A stretch of DNA of 64,000 bases from Coriobacteriaceae bacterium (GTDB taxonomy: Bacteria; Actinomycetota; Coriobacteriia; Coriobacteriales; Eggerthellaceae), in contig SUUE01000002.1 in assembly GCA_015062685.1 (NCBI GenBank), positions 241,036 to 305,035 of the forward strand. The letters are read 5' to 3'. Each line of letters opens with the position of its first letter. Within the stretch, counting starts at the first letter, position 1. The notes below the pieces were generated by a model. It worked only from the letters and a program-made list of their open reading frames with translations, did no database searches and was not told where the DNA came from. The position numbers and the translations under genes are program-made. Positions 1-8,531 of this stretch are shown here, piece after piece.

Positions 1-308
1 TGCTCCTCACTCACCGCGATGCCGGCGTCGCCCGCGGCAATTTCAGCGTTTTGGCAATAAACGCAATGGAGCGGGCAGTTCACGAAGAACACCGTCCCGC
101 TGCCGGCCTCGCCGGACAACGGCGGCTCCTCCCAGAAATGCAACGCGGCGCGCGCCACGAGGAGCTCGTTCGAAGCTCCGCACACGCCGCGGCGCCCTTC
201 GCACCTCATGGCGCCGCAGAGCCGCGGGCACAGGTTGCAGGGGCTCGTGCCGATGCCCTCGATTGCGCGGGCGTCTCGCCCGATGCCGTTAGTTTGCGGA
301 GTAGCCAC
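1..308 (-). CDS. Radical SAM protein, PflX-like (COG1313 type), partial
   Basis: The gene runs off the left edge, and only the N-terminal 102 residues are visible. The N-terminal part has a cysteine-rich segment (C24, C27, C31, C36, C43), then the EEPPLSG and GSGTVFF motifs, then the radical-SAM cluster motif CPLHCVYCQN with C78, C82 and C85 arranged CxxxCxxC. This order is typical of the uncharacterised PflX/COG1313 branch of pyruvate-formate-lyase-activase-like proteins. It should bind a [4Fe-4S] cluster and S-adenosylmethionine; the substrate is unknown. No ATG lies upstream of the conserved cysteines in frame. A GTG at 306-308 is the likeliest start and overlaps the end of the upstream dehydrogenase-like gene, suggesting translational coupling. 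Confidence 0.8.
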   Translation of the reverse strand, partial: MATPQTNGIGRDARAIEGIGTSPCNLCPRLCGAMRCEGRRGVCGASNELLVARAALHFWEEPPLSGEAGSGTVFFVNCPLHCVYCQNAEIAAGDAGIAVSEE

Positions 309-1269
309 CGAAACCACCCGCGAAACCGAAGGGGTCGTCCTCGTCGTAGTCGTCGAAATCGTCGTATTCGCCTTCGTCGTCGTGACCGTGTTCGTGCTGG
401 TGATCGTGATTATGACCGTCGTTGAACAACCCAGCGGCACGCGTCCAGTCAAGCCCGTTGTCGGCGCTTGCCTGCTCGTCGCGGTAGAGCAGCGTGAGCG
501 CGGCAGGCGACATGTCGGCGCCGCCAATCACCGCGAGCACCTCCAGCAGATGCATCGTCGCCTCGAGCTGGGGAAGGATGAGCCCCTCGTCGTCGGCAAC
601 CGTCATAGCGGCCGCGACATCGCCCATGAACAGCTCGACCGTGTAGTCGCCTTCGAAATCGTCACTCGAGACGGACACGAGCATGCGCTCCGCCAAGGGG
701 GATTGCGCCGGCACCGACGCAGCCTTCGCCTGCGCGCCCGCGGTAGCGAACAGCGCATGGGATTCCACGGCGCCGAGCACCTGCGCCGCAACCTGGGCCG
801 TGCAGGCGGCCTTCGCAAGCTGCGCCATGCCGCACGAGCCCGCCTTCGTGACGGTTGCCGCGAACGACTTCACGAGCGCCTCGGCCTCGCCGAGCGCGCC
901 CTCGTCGTCGCTCGCGAGGTAGGTCTGCACGTTCTCCCTCGCAAACGCCTCGGCCATGGAGGGATCAGCCACGACGATGGGCGCTTCCACGAAGCGCAGG
1001 TCGTTAACCGTCGCCACGGCGGAAAGCTCGCGTATGAACGAAGGGGTGGACGGGGAAAGGTCCACGAGCAGCGCGCCTTCACGCGCCCGTTTCACCAAGC
1101 CGTCCGTCTCGAAGTACGCGTCCTCGAGCGCGCCCGCATGCGTGAAGTACGTGAGCACGGCATCCGCGGCGGCGGCATCGTCCGATCGGCTCCACCCCAA
1201 CGATTCGAGCCCGCGCGCGACGGCGCTTCCCACGACGGCGTTTCCCAGATAGGCAAATGTTCCAGACAT
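289..1269 (-). CDS. NAD(P)-dependent 3-hydroxyisobutyrate dehydrogenase-like protein with His/Asp-rich tail
   Basis: The 326-residue protein begins with a Rossmann-type stretch (YLGNAVVGSAVA) and contains LVDLSPSTPSF, EAPIVVADPSM and GSCGMAQLAKAAC. These match in order the nucleotide-binding, substrate-binding and catalytic-helix segments of beta-hydroxyacid dehydrogenases. The final 45 or so residues are unlike the family. They are rich in His (DGHNHDHQHEHGHDD), then Asp/Glu, then Gly/Phe, suggesting a disordered metal-binding tail. The usual GxGxxG is altered (GNAVVG), so cofactor binding is probable but not certain. A TACAAT hexamer at 1301-1306 on the minus strand could be the -10 element, and GGAAGGA precedes the ATG. 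The radical SAM gene overlaps its 3' end. The substrate is unknown. Confidence 0.7.
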   Translation of the reverse strand: MSGTFAYLGNAVVGSAVARGLESLGWSRSDDAAAADAVLTYFTHAGALEDAYFETDGLVKRAREGALLVDLSPSTPSFIRELSAVATVNDLRFVEAPIVVADPSMAEAFARENVQTYLASDDEGALGEAEALVKSFAATVTKAGSCGMAQLAKAACTAQVAAQVLGAVESHALFATAGAQAKAASVPAQSPLAERMLVSVSSDDFEGDYTVELFMGDVAAAMTVADDEGLILPQLEATMHLLEVLAVIGGADMSPAALTLLYRDEQASADNGLDWTRAAGLFNDGHNHDHQHEHGHDDEGEYDDFDDYDEDDPFGFAGGFGGYSAN

Positions 1270-1394
1270 GATGGTCCTTCCGTTCTAACAAGTTGCGCCC
1301 ATTGTAGAGCATCGGCAATGACGTGCCGCGAATGCAGAGGAACAACGCGCAACCGACTTCATATGGCCACAGGTCGCGCACGCGCCACGCGGGC

Positions 1395-1455
1395 CGTGCA
1401 AACCTCGCAGTTTCTTCCCTTCCTTGCAGCTGCATGGCAAAAACAGCGAGGTTTG
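1395..1455. repeat. 61-bp inverted-repeat element, copy a
   Basis: Arms GCAAACCTCGC (1396-1406) and GCGAGGTTTGC (1444-1454) are perfect reverse complements, and pairing continues inward through CAGTTT and AAACAG-like bases. Copy b at 1530-1590 has the same length and arms. The 402-base gap 1270-1671 between the dehydrogenase-like gene and the first DegV gene holds these two elements and no supported gene. Confidence 0.85.
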
Positions 1456-1529
1456 CATGGTTCGCGTATGAGTCTAATGCCGCTGAACAGGGCAAACGCA
1501 AATCTGGTTCACGAACAGGCCTCAAAATC

Positions 1530-1590
1530 AATGCAAACCTCGCTGTTTCTTCCACGTGCCGACGAGGCATGGCAGAAATAGCGAGGTTTG
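1530..1590. repeat. 61-bp inverted-repeat element, copy b
   Basis: Arms GCAAACCTCGCTGTTTCT and its near complement ending GCGAGGTTTGC (to 1589) form a stem of at least 16 bp. It is a direct repeat of the element at 1395-1455, about 135 bp away. Arms are conserved between copies while the loop differs (GCAGCTGCATGG versus GCCGACGAGGCATGG). Confidence 0.85.
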
Positions 1591-1671
1591 CACCTATTGC
1601 ACGCCGCTTGAAGCGGGAAACCAAAGCGTCGCGAAGCCGCGCGCGTTCGCTCAAGGAAAACCAGCGGGAGG

Positions 1672-2601
1672 CTAGGCGCCCTTCACCTTCTTCGCGATGC
1701 GGTCGCTCACCGAAAGGTCCTCGCGGGCGTCCTGGCCCATGAAGGCAATGGCGAGCATGCCGGGGCCCACGTGGCTCCCGATGACCGGCCCGATGGAGGC
1801 CTCCAGGAACAGGACGGTATCGTCCACCTTGTAGAGCTCCTCCTTCAAGCGCTCCACGTCCTTGGGGCAATCGGCGCTGCCGATGACGATATGCGTGCCC
1901 GTGCCGAGCTCCGCCGCGCGGCGCTTGTAGTAATCGGCGAGCTGGCGGATGCCCTTCTTGCGGCCGCGCGCAACACCGGCAAGGGAAAGCTTGCCGTCGA
2001 GCGAGATGTCCATCATGGGCTTCACGTCGAGCTTCGACCCGGCGAACGCTACGGTGGAGGGAATGCGGCCGCCCTTCTTGAGCCATTCCAGCTCGTCGAG
2101 CGTGAACTGCTCGTTCACGAAGAAACGGGCCTCTTCCGCCCATGCGGCGAGCTCGCTCGCCGTCAGGCCCTGAGCGCGCTGGCGCAGCGCCTCGAAGACG
2201 AGCAGGCCTTCCGCGATCGAAGCCAGGCGCGTATCGACGGCATACAGCTCGGCATCGGGGTATTCGGCCGACACCTGCTCGCAGAGCATCTGCGCGGTGC
2301 CGAAGTTACCCGACAGGCCGCTCGTGAACCCCAAGTAGACCGTGGGCACGCCGCTCTCGGCCGCGCGGACGAACGCGTCGTGCAGCACGGGAAACGGGAT
2401 CTGCGCCGTGGAGCACGAGGCCCCCTTGCGCATGCGGCCGTAGAAATCGTGCGCGCTCATGGTTTCGAACATGTCGTCGAAGCGCTCCTCGCCGTCCATT
2501 ATGAACGGGAAGCGCAACAGCTCCACGCCGGGCACGTCGATGACGGCCGGCGGCAAATCACAACAGGAATCGATGATCACATTGCACTTAACTTCGGGCA
2601 C
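1672..2601 (-). CDS. DegV family fatty-acid-binding protein (first of two)
   Basis: The 309-residue length is normal for DegV proteins, which bind a single fatty acid and in Firmicutes (as FakB) present it to a fatty-acid kinase. Visible family signatures are the N-terminal IIDSCCDLPP, the STAQIPFP segment that replaces the common TSQPS motif, YLGFTSGLSGNFGTA in the ligand pocket, and the C-terminal IGPVIGSHVGPGMLAIAF. A second DegV gene lies immediately upstream on the same strand (27-base gap), so the two are probably co-transcribed. No fatty-acid kinase gene is visible in the window, so the partner is unknown. Confidence 0.88.
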   Translation of the reverse strand: MPEVKCNVIIDSCCDLPPAVIDVPGVELLRFPFIMDGEERFDDMFETMSAHDFYGRMRKGASCSTAQIPFPVLHDAFVRAAESGVPTVYLGFTSGLSGNFGTAQMLCEQVSAEYPDAELYAVDTRLASIAEGLLVFEALRQRAQGLTASELAAWAEEARFFVNEQFTLDELEWLKKGGRIPSTVAFAGSKLDVKPMMDISLDGKLSLAGVARGRKKGIRQLADYYKRRAAELGTGTHIVIGSADCPKDVERLKEELYKVDDTVLFLEASIGPVIGSHVGPGMLAIAFMGQDAREDLSVSDRIAKKVKGA

Positions 2602-2628
2602 GCGCCCTCCTCATCTCGTAACAGTCAT

Positions 2629-3531
2629 TTACGAAGCATACACCAGAGAAGCGGGGTCTACGGTCATCTTCCCACGAAGAGCATGCTCGCATTCGTAGAC
2701 CACGCCGATCGCAGGCCCCACGTGCACGCCGATGCAGGTGCTCACGGGAACGACGGGCACCTCGCGCGACACGATGGGCTCGATGATCTCGCGCGCCCAC
2801 TTGGCCGCCTCCACGGGAGACCCGATGTAGTGCACCACGATGTTCTTGAGGCCGAACTCCTCGATGTCCTCCTTGAGCTTTTCCGCGATCGCGTTCAGCG
2901 CGCGCTTCTGGGTGCGCACCTTCGCGAACGTGGAGGTCTCGCCGTCTACCACCGTCAGGATCGGGCAGAGCTTCATGAGGCCGCCGAGCAGGGCGGACGC
3001 CGCCCCGATGCGGCCGCCGGCCTTCAGGAAGCGCAGCGATTCGGGGGTGAACAGGTAGCGCGACGAGAGCATGGACTTCCCCACGAGCTCGCAGCACTGG
3101 TCGAGCCCGCAGCCCGAATCGCGGCCGGCGACGGCGGCGAAGACGGGCCAACCCTCGTCGAAGCTGTTGGACCACGTGTCGACGATGCGGTACTTGAACC
3201 CGGCATGGCGGGCGGCGACGCTGCGCGCCGCCCTCAGGGCCCCGTCCACCGTGCCCGACATCTTCGAGCTCATGAAGATGCCGAGCAGCTCGTCGCCCGC
3301 TTCGGCAATGCTCTCGAAGAGCCCCTCGAGCTGGCCCTGGGAGGGCTGGCTCGACTTGGGAATGTTGTCGACCATGTCGTAGATGTCCGTATAGAAGGCC
3401 TCGAGGTCCATCGTGGCGTCCTCGTACTCCCGTCCGTCGCGGTTGACGTACATGGTGACCACCTCGATGCCGTTTTCCCTGGCTACTTCGTGCGGAATCG
3501 AAGCCGTCGAATCCGTGACGATGCGAATCAT
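2629..3531 (-). CDS. DegV family fatty-acid-binding protein (second of two)
   Basis: This 300-residue paralogue of the neighbouring DegV gene has the N-terminal IVTDSTASIPHEV, the SQPSQGQLEGLFE motif, MSSKMSGTVDGA in the ligand-binding loop and the C-terminal GVHVGPAIGVVYE. Unlike its neighbour it keeps the canonical SQPS motif. DegV/FakB paralogues in other bacteria differ in fatty-acid preference, so paired copies may bind different acyl chains (inference). The ATG at 3531 begins directly at the conserved first beta strand. Confidence 0.9.
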   Translation of the reverse strand: MIRIVTDSTASIPHEVARENGIEVVTMYVNRDGREYEDATMDLEAFYTDIYDMVDNIPKSSQPSQGQLEGLFESIAEAGDELLGIFMSSKMSGTVDGALRAARSVAARHAGFKYRIVDTWSNSFDEGWPVFAAVAGRDSGCGLDQCCELVGKSMLSSRYLFTPESLRFLKAGGRIGAASALLGGLMKLCPILTVVDGETSTFAKVRTQKRALNAIAEKLKEDIEEFGLKNIVVHYIGSPVEAAKWAREIIEPIVSREVPVVPVSTCIGVHVGPAIGVVYECEHALRGKMTVDPASLVYAS

Positions 3532-3619
3532 TATTCCCCCATTTCAGAACACATGCCGGATCGCTGGGCGAACCGCCTCGCGGCAACCCTGCGCTCGCCC
3601 CCGGCGTAACACCAAAAAC

Positions 3620-5074
3620 CTATTCGAAGCCCTTCATCTTGGCCACGAGCGCTCCCCTTCGCTCGAACAGGCCGCGTTCCAGGCCAACCGGATACGTGTG
3701 CGGGTTGAGAAGGCGCTTCTGCGTCTCGTCGAGCGTCTCGAGCCCCTCCATCGTGCGCCGGCGCGCCTCCATGGCGTTGCGCGCTTCCGCCTCGAGCACG
3801 CACTTGCCCGAGCGAGCGAGCGGCTTGAGAAGGGTCTCGTAGCGCTTCCCTGCGAGCTTCTTGCGGCGCAAGGAGTCGTAGGGGTCGACAATGACCTCCT
3901 TCTCGTTAACCGGCGCGTTCGTGTCGAACACCATGTCGCCGGCAATGCGCCCGTCCTCCGAGTAGTAGCGCCTCACGTCGAGGACGCCCGGCGTCGTGAG
4001 CTTCTGCACCGACTCGCTGATCTTGATGTGGTCGACCCAGGCTTCACCGTCGCCCTTGCGCGTGGCCGAGAGCTTGTACACGCCACCGAGCGTGGGCTGG
4101 TCGTAAGCGCAGGCGAGCTTCGTGCCCACGCCCCAGCTCATCACGTCTACGCCCTCCTGGCGAATGGACCTGATGGTGTATTCGTCCAAGTCGTTCGAGA
4201 GCACGATCCCGCAGTCGGTGAGGCCCGCCTCGTCGAGCATGCGGCGCGCCATCTTCGAAAGCCATGTCAGGTCGCCCGAATCGATGCGGATGCCGGAGAG
4301 GCGCTCGCCGCGCTCGCGCATCTCGAGCCCGACGGTGATGGCGTTGCGGACGCCCTGTTCCACGTCGTAGGTGTCCACGAGCAGCACGCAGTTGTTCGGG
4401 AACGACTGCGCGTACGCGCGGAACGCCGTGAGCTCGTCGGGGAACGACATGACCCACGAATGGGCGTGCGTCCCCGAAACCGGGATATCGAACATGCGCC
4501 CGGCGAGCACGTTGGACGTGGAAGCGCACCCTCCCACGACCGCGGCGCGGCTCGCCCACACGCCGCCTGCTGCGCCCTGCGCGCGGCGCAGGCCGAACTC
4601 GGCCACCGGCGCCCCTGCCGCCTGGCACACGCGCGCGCTCTTCGTGGCCACGAGCGTCTCGAAGTTCACGCAGTTGAGAAGCGGCGTCTCGATGAGCTGG
4701 CATTCCAGGATGGGGCCGCACACGCGAACGAGCGGCTCGTTGGGGAACACGGGCGTTCCCTCGTGGACGGCGTCGATGTCGACCGACAGGCGGAAGTCCG
4801 CCAGGTACTGGAGAAAGCGCTCGTGGAACAGCTTGCCGCCGCCCGGCGCGGGCAGAGCCTCCAGATAGGCGATGTCCTCGTCGGTGAAGCGGTACGTCTC
4901 CACGAGCTCCGCCAGCTGGTCCATGCCGCACGCTATGGCGTAGCCACCCTTGAACGGGTAATTGCGGAAGTACATGTGGAAGCACGCCTGCGTGTCCCCC
5001 ATGCCGTGGTCAAGGTAGCCCTGGGCCATCGTGAGCTGGTACAAGTCGGTCAGAGCCGCGTAATCTATGTTCAT
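3620..5074 (-). CDS. pncB: Nicotinate phosphoribosyltransferase
   Basis: The enzyme joins nicotinate to phosphoribosyl pyrophosphate to give nicotinate mononucleotide, the entry step of NAD salvage. The 484-residue protein starts MNIDYAALTDLYQLTMAQGY, a hallmark of the family. It continues with FRNYPFKGGYAIACG, SGTHAHSWVMSF in the active site, LVDTYDVEQG and GIRIDSGDL, a conserved acidic phosphate-binding loop. Length matches bacterial enzymes. It stands alone on the minus strand; a 24-bp perfect inverted repeat lies between it and ricT. Confidence 0.95.
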   Translation of the reverse strand: MNIDYAALTDLYQLTMAQGYLDHGMGDTQACFHMYFRNYPFKGGYAIACGMDQLAELVETYRFTDEDIAYLEALPAPGGGKLFHERFLQYLADFRLSVDIDAVHEGTPVFPNEPLVRVCGPILECQLIETPLLNCVNFETLVATKSARVCQAAGAPVAEFGLRRAQGAAGGVWASRAAVVGGCASTSNVLAGRMFDIPVSGTHAHSWVMSFPDELTAFRAYAQSFPNNCVLLVDTYDVEQGVRNAITVGLEMRERGERLSGIRIDSGDLTWLSKMARRMLDEAGLTDCGIVLSNDLDEYTIRSIRQEGVDVMSWGVGTKLACAYDQPTLGGVYKLSATRKGDGEAWVDHIKISESVQKLTTPGVLDVRRYYSEDGRIAGDMVFDTNAPVNEKEVIVDPYDSLRRKKLAGKRYETLLKPLARSGKCVLEAEARNAMEARRRTMEGLETLDETQKRLLNPHTYPVGLERGLFERRGALVAKMKGFE

Positions 5075-5108
5075 GTCGCTATCCCTCTCGGTGTGGGCCG
5101 GCCTGCAT

Positions 5109-5171
5109 GTAGGGGCGCTCCCCGAGCGCCCGCTCCACCAAGGTTGACGGGCGCTCGGGGAGCGCCCCTAC
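5109..5171. repeat. Perfect 24-bp inverted repeat (GCGCCCCTAC family)
   Basis: Left arm 5109-5132 and right arm 5148-5171 are exact reverse complements with a 15-base loop. The right arm (CGGGCGCTCGGGGAGCGCC then CCTAC) belongs to the dispersed GCGCCCCTAC repeat family also seen near 10.1-10.3 kb, 15.6 kb, 16.0 kb and 44.4 kb. It sits between ricT and pncB, where it could also end ricT transcription, although no U-run is seen. Confidence 0.85.
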
Positions 5172-5185
5172 GTGCCACCTGGCCA

Positions 5186-6619
5186 CTATTCCTGTGCGTT
5201 GCCTTCCGAATTGGTCTTGTGCGAGCGCCGCCGGCGGCGCGAATTCGAGCCGCCTCCCTGCTGCTTGCCGGCATCGGAGCCGCCCTCCCCTTCGGCGCGG
5301 TTGGCGCGGAGGGCCGACGAGTTGCGGCCGACCTGCGATTTCTTCTGCTGCTGCTCGGCGGGCTGGGCACCCTGCCCCTGCTGCTTGTTCCCGCCGCCAC
5401 GGCTGCGGCGACGACGCGACGAGGACTTCTTCTGCTGCTCGGCGGCCTCCTGCTTGGAGTCGGCGGTCTTCGCTTTCGCCTGCTTCTCCACCTGCGTCGA
5501 CCCGTCGGACTTGACGGTCGTGGAACGCCTGCGGCGCGGTTTGCGGGACGACGATGCCTCGCTCTGCTGGGAACGGCCGCCCTGGTCGGAAGACTTGCCC
5601 TTGCCAGAACCGCCGCGCCTGCGCGAGCGTGAGCGCGAGGGCTTGTCCTCGGGCTCGCCATGCACATGGCGGAGCGTGCCCGGCTTGGCGAGCTTGTCCT
5701 CGCCCGTGAGCTCGTTCGAGAAGAGCAGCGCAGCGCTGTCGTTAAGGAGCATGACGGGCTCGTTCGCCCTCTCCCATGCTTCCTCGCCCACCGCGTTGGG
5801 GCGCGAGCCCTCGTCGGGGGCGTCCATGTCGGCGAGCGGCACCTTCACGGGCTTCTCCGTGCCCACCTTGATCGAGATGATCTCGCGGGGCACGTCCATG
5901 TCCACGACCTTGCCCTCGCCGTCGGGGGTCTGGATCTTGGCGTTCTTCTTGGGCGCCCTGCCGTGGAACTCCTTGTAAGCCTCGTATTCGTAGCGCAGGC
6001 AGCACATGAGCCTGCCGCACGTCCCCGAGATCTTCTGGGGGTTGAGCGAGAGGTCCTGCTCCTTTGCCATGCGGATGGACACGGGGTTGAACTCCCCTCC
6101 GAGCCTGCGGCAGCACAGCTCCTGGCCGCAATGGCCGAGGCCGCCGACCATGCGGGCGCCGTCGCGCACGCCGATCTGCTTCATGTCCACGCGAACGTGC
6201 AGCTCTGCGGCGAGCTTGCGCACGAGGTCGCGGAAATCGACGCGTTCCTCGGACTCGAAGTAGAACACTGCCTTGTCGTCGCCGAACAGGTATTCGACGG
6301 CGATCGGGTTCATGCTGGGAACCGTCTCCTCGGCCAGGCGCCTGAACGTAGGCAGCGCCTCGCGCGCGAGCTCGGCAAGCTCCTCGCCATGCGCGAGGTC
6401 CTCCTCGGTCGCCAGTCGCTCAACGGGCTTGAGCGGCGACTTGAGCTTCTTGGTGTCCTCGTAGTCCATCTCGAACAGCGAATCGGAAACCCTTCCAAGG
6501 TCGCGGCCGCGCGCGGTCTTCACCACCACGTCGTCCCCGACCGAAAGGTCGAGCCCGTTCGCGTCGAACCACAGCGTCTTAGGATTGAACGTAAGCCTAA
6601 CGGGGGCTATTCGTGTCAT
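5186..6619 (-). CDS. ricT: PSP1-domain protein, RicT/YaaT-like
   Basis: The N-terminal 280 or so residues are a PSP1 domain protein. Cysteine-rich segments GHCGQELCCRRLGGEF and SGTCGRLMCCLRYEYEAYKE are typical of RicT. In Bacillus subtilis RicT is part of the Ric complex, which carries Fe-S clusters and affects RNA processing. The last 150 residues are low-complexity, rich in Arg, Lys, Ser and Gln (for example RSRRRGGSGKGKSS), and probably disordered and nucleic-acid binding. The start overlaps the holB 3' end by 23 bases, as in the conserved tmk-holB-ricT order of Gram-positive genomes. No ricA or ricF is visible here. Confidence 0.88.
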   Translation of the reverse strand: MTRIAPVRLTFNPKTLWFDANGLDLSVGDDVVVKTARGRDLGRVSDSLFEMDYEDTKKLKSPLKPVERLATEEDLAHGEELAELAREALPTFRRLAEETVPSMNPIAVEYLFGDDKAVFYFESEERVDFRDLVRKLAAELHVRVDMKQIGVRDGARMVGGLGHCGQELCCRRLGGEFNPVSIRMAKEQDLSLNPQKISGTCGRLMCCLRYEYEAYKEFHGRAPKKNAKIQTPDGEGKVVDMDVPREIISIKVGTEKPVKVPLADMDAPDEGSRPNAVGEEAWERANEPVMLLNDSAALLFSNELTGEDKLAKPGTLRHVHGEPEDKPSRSRSRRRGGSGKGKSSDQGGRSQQSEASSSRKPRRRRSTTVKSDGSTQVEKQAKAKTADSKQEAAEQQKKSSSRRRRSRGGGNKQQGQGAQPAEQQQKKSQVGRNSSALRANRAEGEGGSDAGKQQGGGSNSRRRRRSHKTNSEGNAQE

Positions 6620-7727
6620 ATAGAGCCTCTCCTATCTCGAACAACATCGCATCGAGGCATGTTTCGGGTGATACATTATACGAAATGGCGTCTTGGCATG
6701 TCGCGACCGCCTCGAGGGCGCGCGCGACGGCGGGCTCGCTCGTGCGGGCCGCCACCTCCTCGATCGCTTCGCGCGCATCGTAATTGATAACGAGCTCGGG
6801 CGTACCCGCGCACACCACGAGCACGTCGCGCAGGAACGACGCGGTGATTGCCGTAATCTGGCGGAAGGACTCCAGGCTCCGCGCCGTGAGCTCGCGCTTG
6901 TTGCGCGCCTCGATCTGGCGAATCGCCGATTTCGCAAGGAAGTCGGCGTTCTCCGCAAGCTGCGCCTCGTGCGCCTCACGCACCGAATCGAGCGGAGCCT
7001 TCGCCAAGCTCACGAGCTCGGCGCCCATACCGATGACGTCCCATGTGTCCGCGGTGCCCAAGCGCGCAATGGAGTCGAGCACGCCCTTGCGGAACGCCAG
7101 GCGCTCGTTGGATTTCAGGAACTCGATGCCGCGCGTGATGGAGCCGCCGCACGCCTCGATGGCAATCTTGGACAGCTCGGGGGCCGCGCCCGTGCGGCGC
7201 GACAAGATGCCGGCCGCCTCGCTTGCGGGTATATGGCGAAACGGGACGACCGAGCAACGCGACACCACAGTGGGAAGCACGCTCTCGCGCGTGCGGCCCA
7301 GCAGGATGAGCACGACGTCCTCGGGCGGTTCCTCGAGCGTCTTGAGGAAGGCGTTCGCGGCAGCGCTCCCCAGCAGGTCGACGCGGTCGATAATGTATAT
7401 CTTGGAATGCGACTGGATGGGCGCGAGCGCCGTATCGGCCACAATCTCGCGAATCTGCTCGATCAGGTAGCCGCCAGCGCCCTCGGGAGCGAAGTAGCGC
7501 ACGTCCGGGTGCTTGCGCGCATTGACCTTCGCGCACACCTCGCACGTGCCGCAACCCTTGTGCTCGCAGAGCAGCCCCGCGGCCAGGGCATACGCCGACT
7601 GCGTCTTGTTCGACCCCGTGGGGCCGGTGAACAGGTAGGCGTGGGTCACACGGTCGGCCTCGACGCTCGCGCGCAAAAAGTCGCGGACGCCCGGTTGGCC
7701 GAAGATCTGATCGAAGACATCGGCCAT
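6597..7727 (-). CDS. holB: DNA polymerase III delta-prime subunit
   Basis: This AAA+ clamp-loader subunit opens the sliding clamp together with delta and the tau/gamma ATPases. The 376-residue protein has IFGQPGVRDFL at the N terminus, a P-loop region GPTGSNKT, a zinc motif (CEHKGCGTCEVC), FLKTLEEPPEDVVLIL and the sensor-1-like VVSRCSVVPF. In the P-loop the glycine before the lysine is Asn, so ATP hydrolysis is doubtful. That fits the known role of delta-prime as a stationary, non-hydrolysing subunit in E. coli. It lies 3 bases downstream of tmk and overlaps ricT. Confidence 0.93.
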   Translation of the reverse strand: MADVFDQIFGQPGVRDFLRASVEADRVTHAYLFTGPTGSNKTQSAYALAAGLLCEHKGCGTCEVCAKVNARKHPDVRYFAPEGAGGYLIEQIREIVADTALAPIQSHSKIYIIDRVDLLGSAAANAFLKTLEEPPEDVVLILLGRTRESVLPTVVSRCSVVPFRHIPASEAAGILSRRTGAAPELSKIAIEACGGSITRGIEFLKSNERLAFRKGVLDSIARLGTADTWDVIGMGAELVSLAKAPLDSVREAHEAQLAENADFLAKSAIRQIEARNKRELTARSLESFRQITAITASFLRDVLVVCAGTPELVINYDAREAIEEVAARTSEPAVARALEAVATCQDAISYNVSPETCLDAMLFEIGEALYDTNSPR

Positions 7728-7730
7728 TGC

Positions 7731-8474
7731 CTAGCCACGTCCCATCGTCTCGCGCTGGATGACCAGGGCGTCGAAGAACTCGTCAGAGCACACAGAGCGG
7801 TCCCCCATCCAGGGGAACAGGTCGGCCAGCTCGGCGAACACCTTGCGCGCCGTCGCCTGCTTCGTGTCATCGGAGATGACCAGGCGCATGCGCTCGGGGT
7901 TCGATTCGGCCAGCTCGAAGAACGCGGCGTTGACGCGTTCGTGGAAATCGACGCCCGCCATCTCCAGGCGGTCGGCGTGCTTGTGCTGCGTGGCTCGTTC
8001 GATACCGAACTCGGCGCTGCCGCCCGTCATCATAAGGATTGTCCGGTCGGGGCGGATGCCCTGGCACGCGAAGGCGTTCGCCGTGTCGATGAACCCGCGG
8101 TCGAGGCCACGGCCGTATCCCTGGTAAGCGATGGTCGAATCGTAGAAACGGTCGCAGAGGACAATCGCCCCGCGCGAGAGCGCGGGCTTGATGATCTGGG
8201 CAACGAGCTGCGCGCGGGCCGCCTCGTAGATGAGGAGCTCGCAAGCGTCGGTCATGATGTAGTTGCCGGGGTCGAGCACGCTGGCCCTCAGCTGCTCGCC
8301 AATGATCGTGCCGCCGGGCTCGCGCAGGCATACGACCTCTTCGCCCCGCTCGCGGAGCGCCTCCGCTACGAACTGGAGATGCGTCGATTTACCAGCGCCG
8401 TCGCCGCCCTCGAAGCTTATGAACACGCCACGGGAGCAGGCGGCTCCCGTCTCCTGGTCGTTCATGGTATGCAT
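7731..8474 (-). CDS. tmk: Thymidylate kinase
   Basis: The enzyme phosphorylates dTMP to dTDP with ATP. The 247-residue protein has the P-loop FEGGDGAGKST near residues 20-30, LREPGGT, the DRFYDSTIAYQG motif and a lid region near RATQHKHADRLE. The chosen ATG at 8474 has GAAGGA six bases upstream; a second ATG three codons later is possible. It is first in the tmk-holB-ricT group. The N terminus is about 15 residues longer than typical enzymes before the P-loop. Confidence 0.93.
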   Translation of the reverse strand: MHTMNDQETGAACSRGVFISFEGGDGAGKSTHLQFVAEALRERGEEVVCLREPGGTIIGEQLRASVLDPGNYIMTDACELLIYEAARAQLVAQIIKPALSRGAIVLCDRFYDSTIAYQGYGRGLDRGFIDTANAFACQGIRPDRTILMMTGGSAEFGIERATQHKHADRLEMAGVDFHERVNAAFFELAESNPERMRLVISDDTKQATARKVFAELADLFPWMGDRSVCSDEFFDALVIQRETMGRG

Positions 8475-8531
8475 GTATTTCCTTCACCCCCGCTGCGCGA
8501 CCGCGATGCGGGAAGGACCCATTCGCAGCGC

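Noticed and set aside
5109..5171. A standard rho-independent terminator for ricT
   Set aside because: The stem is very strong but lacks a U-run, and its right arm belongs to a dispersed repeat family, so it is reported as a repeat.
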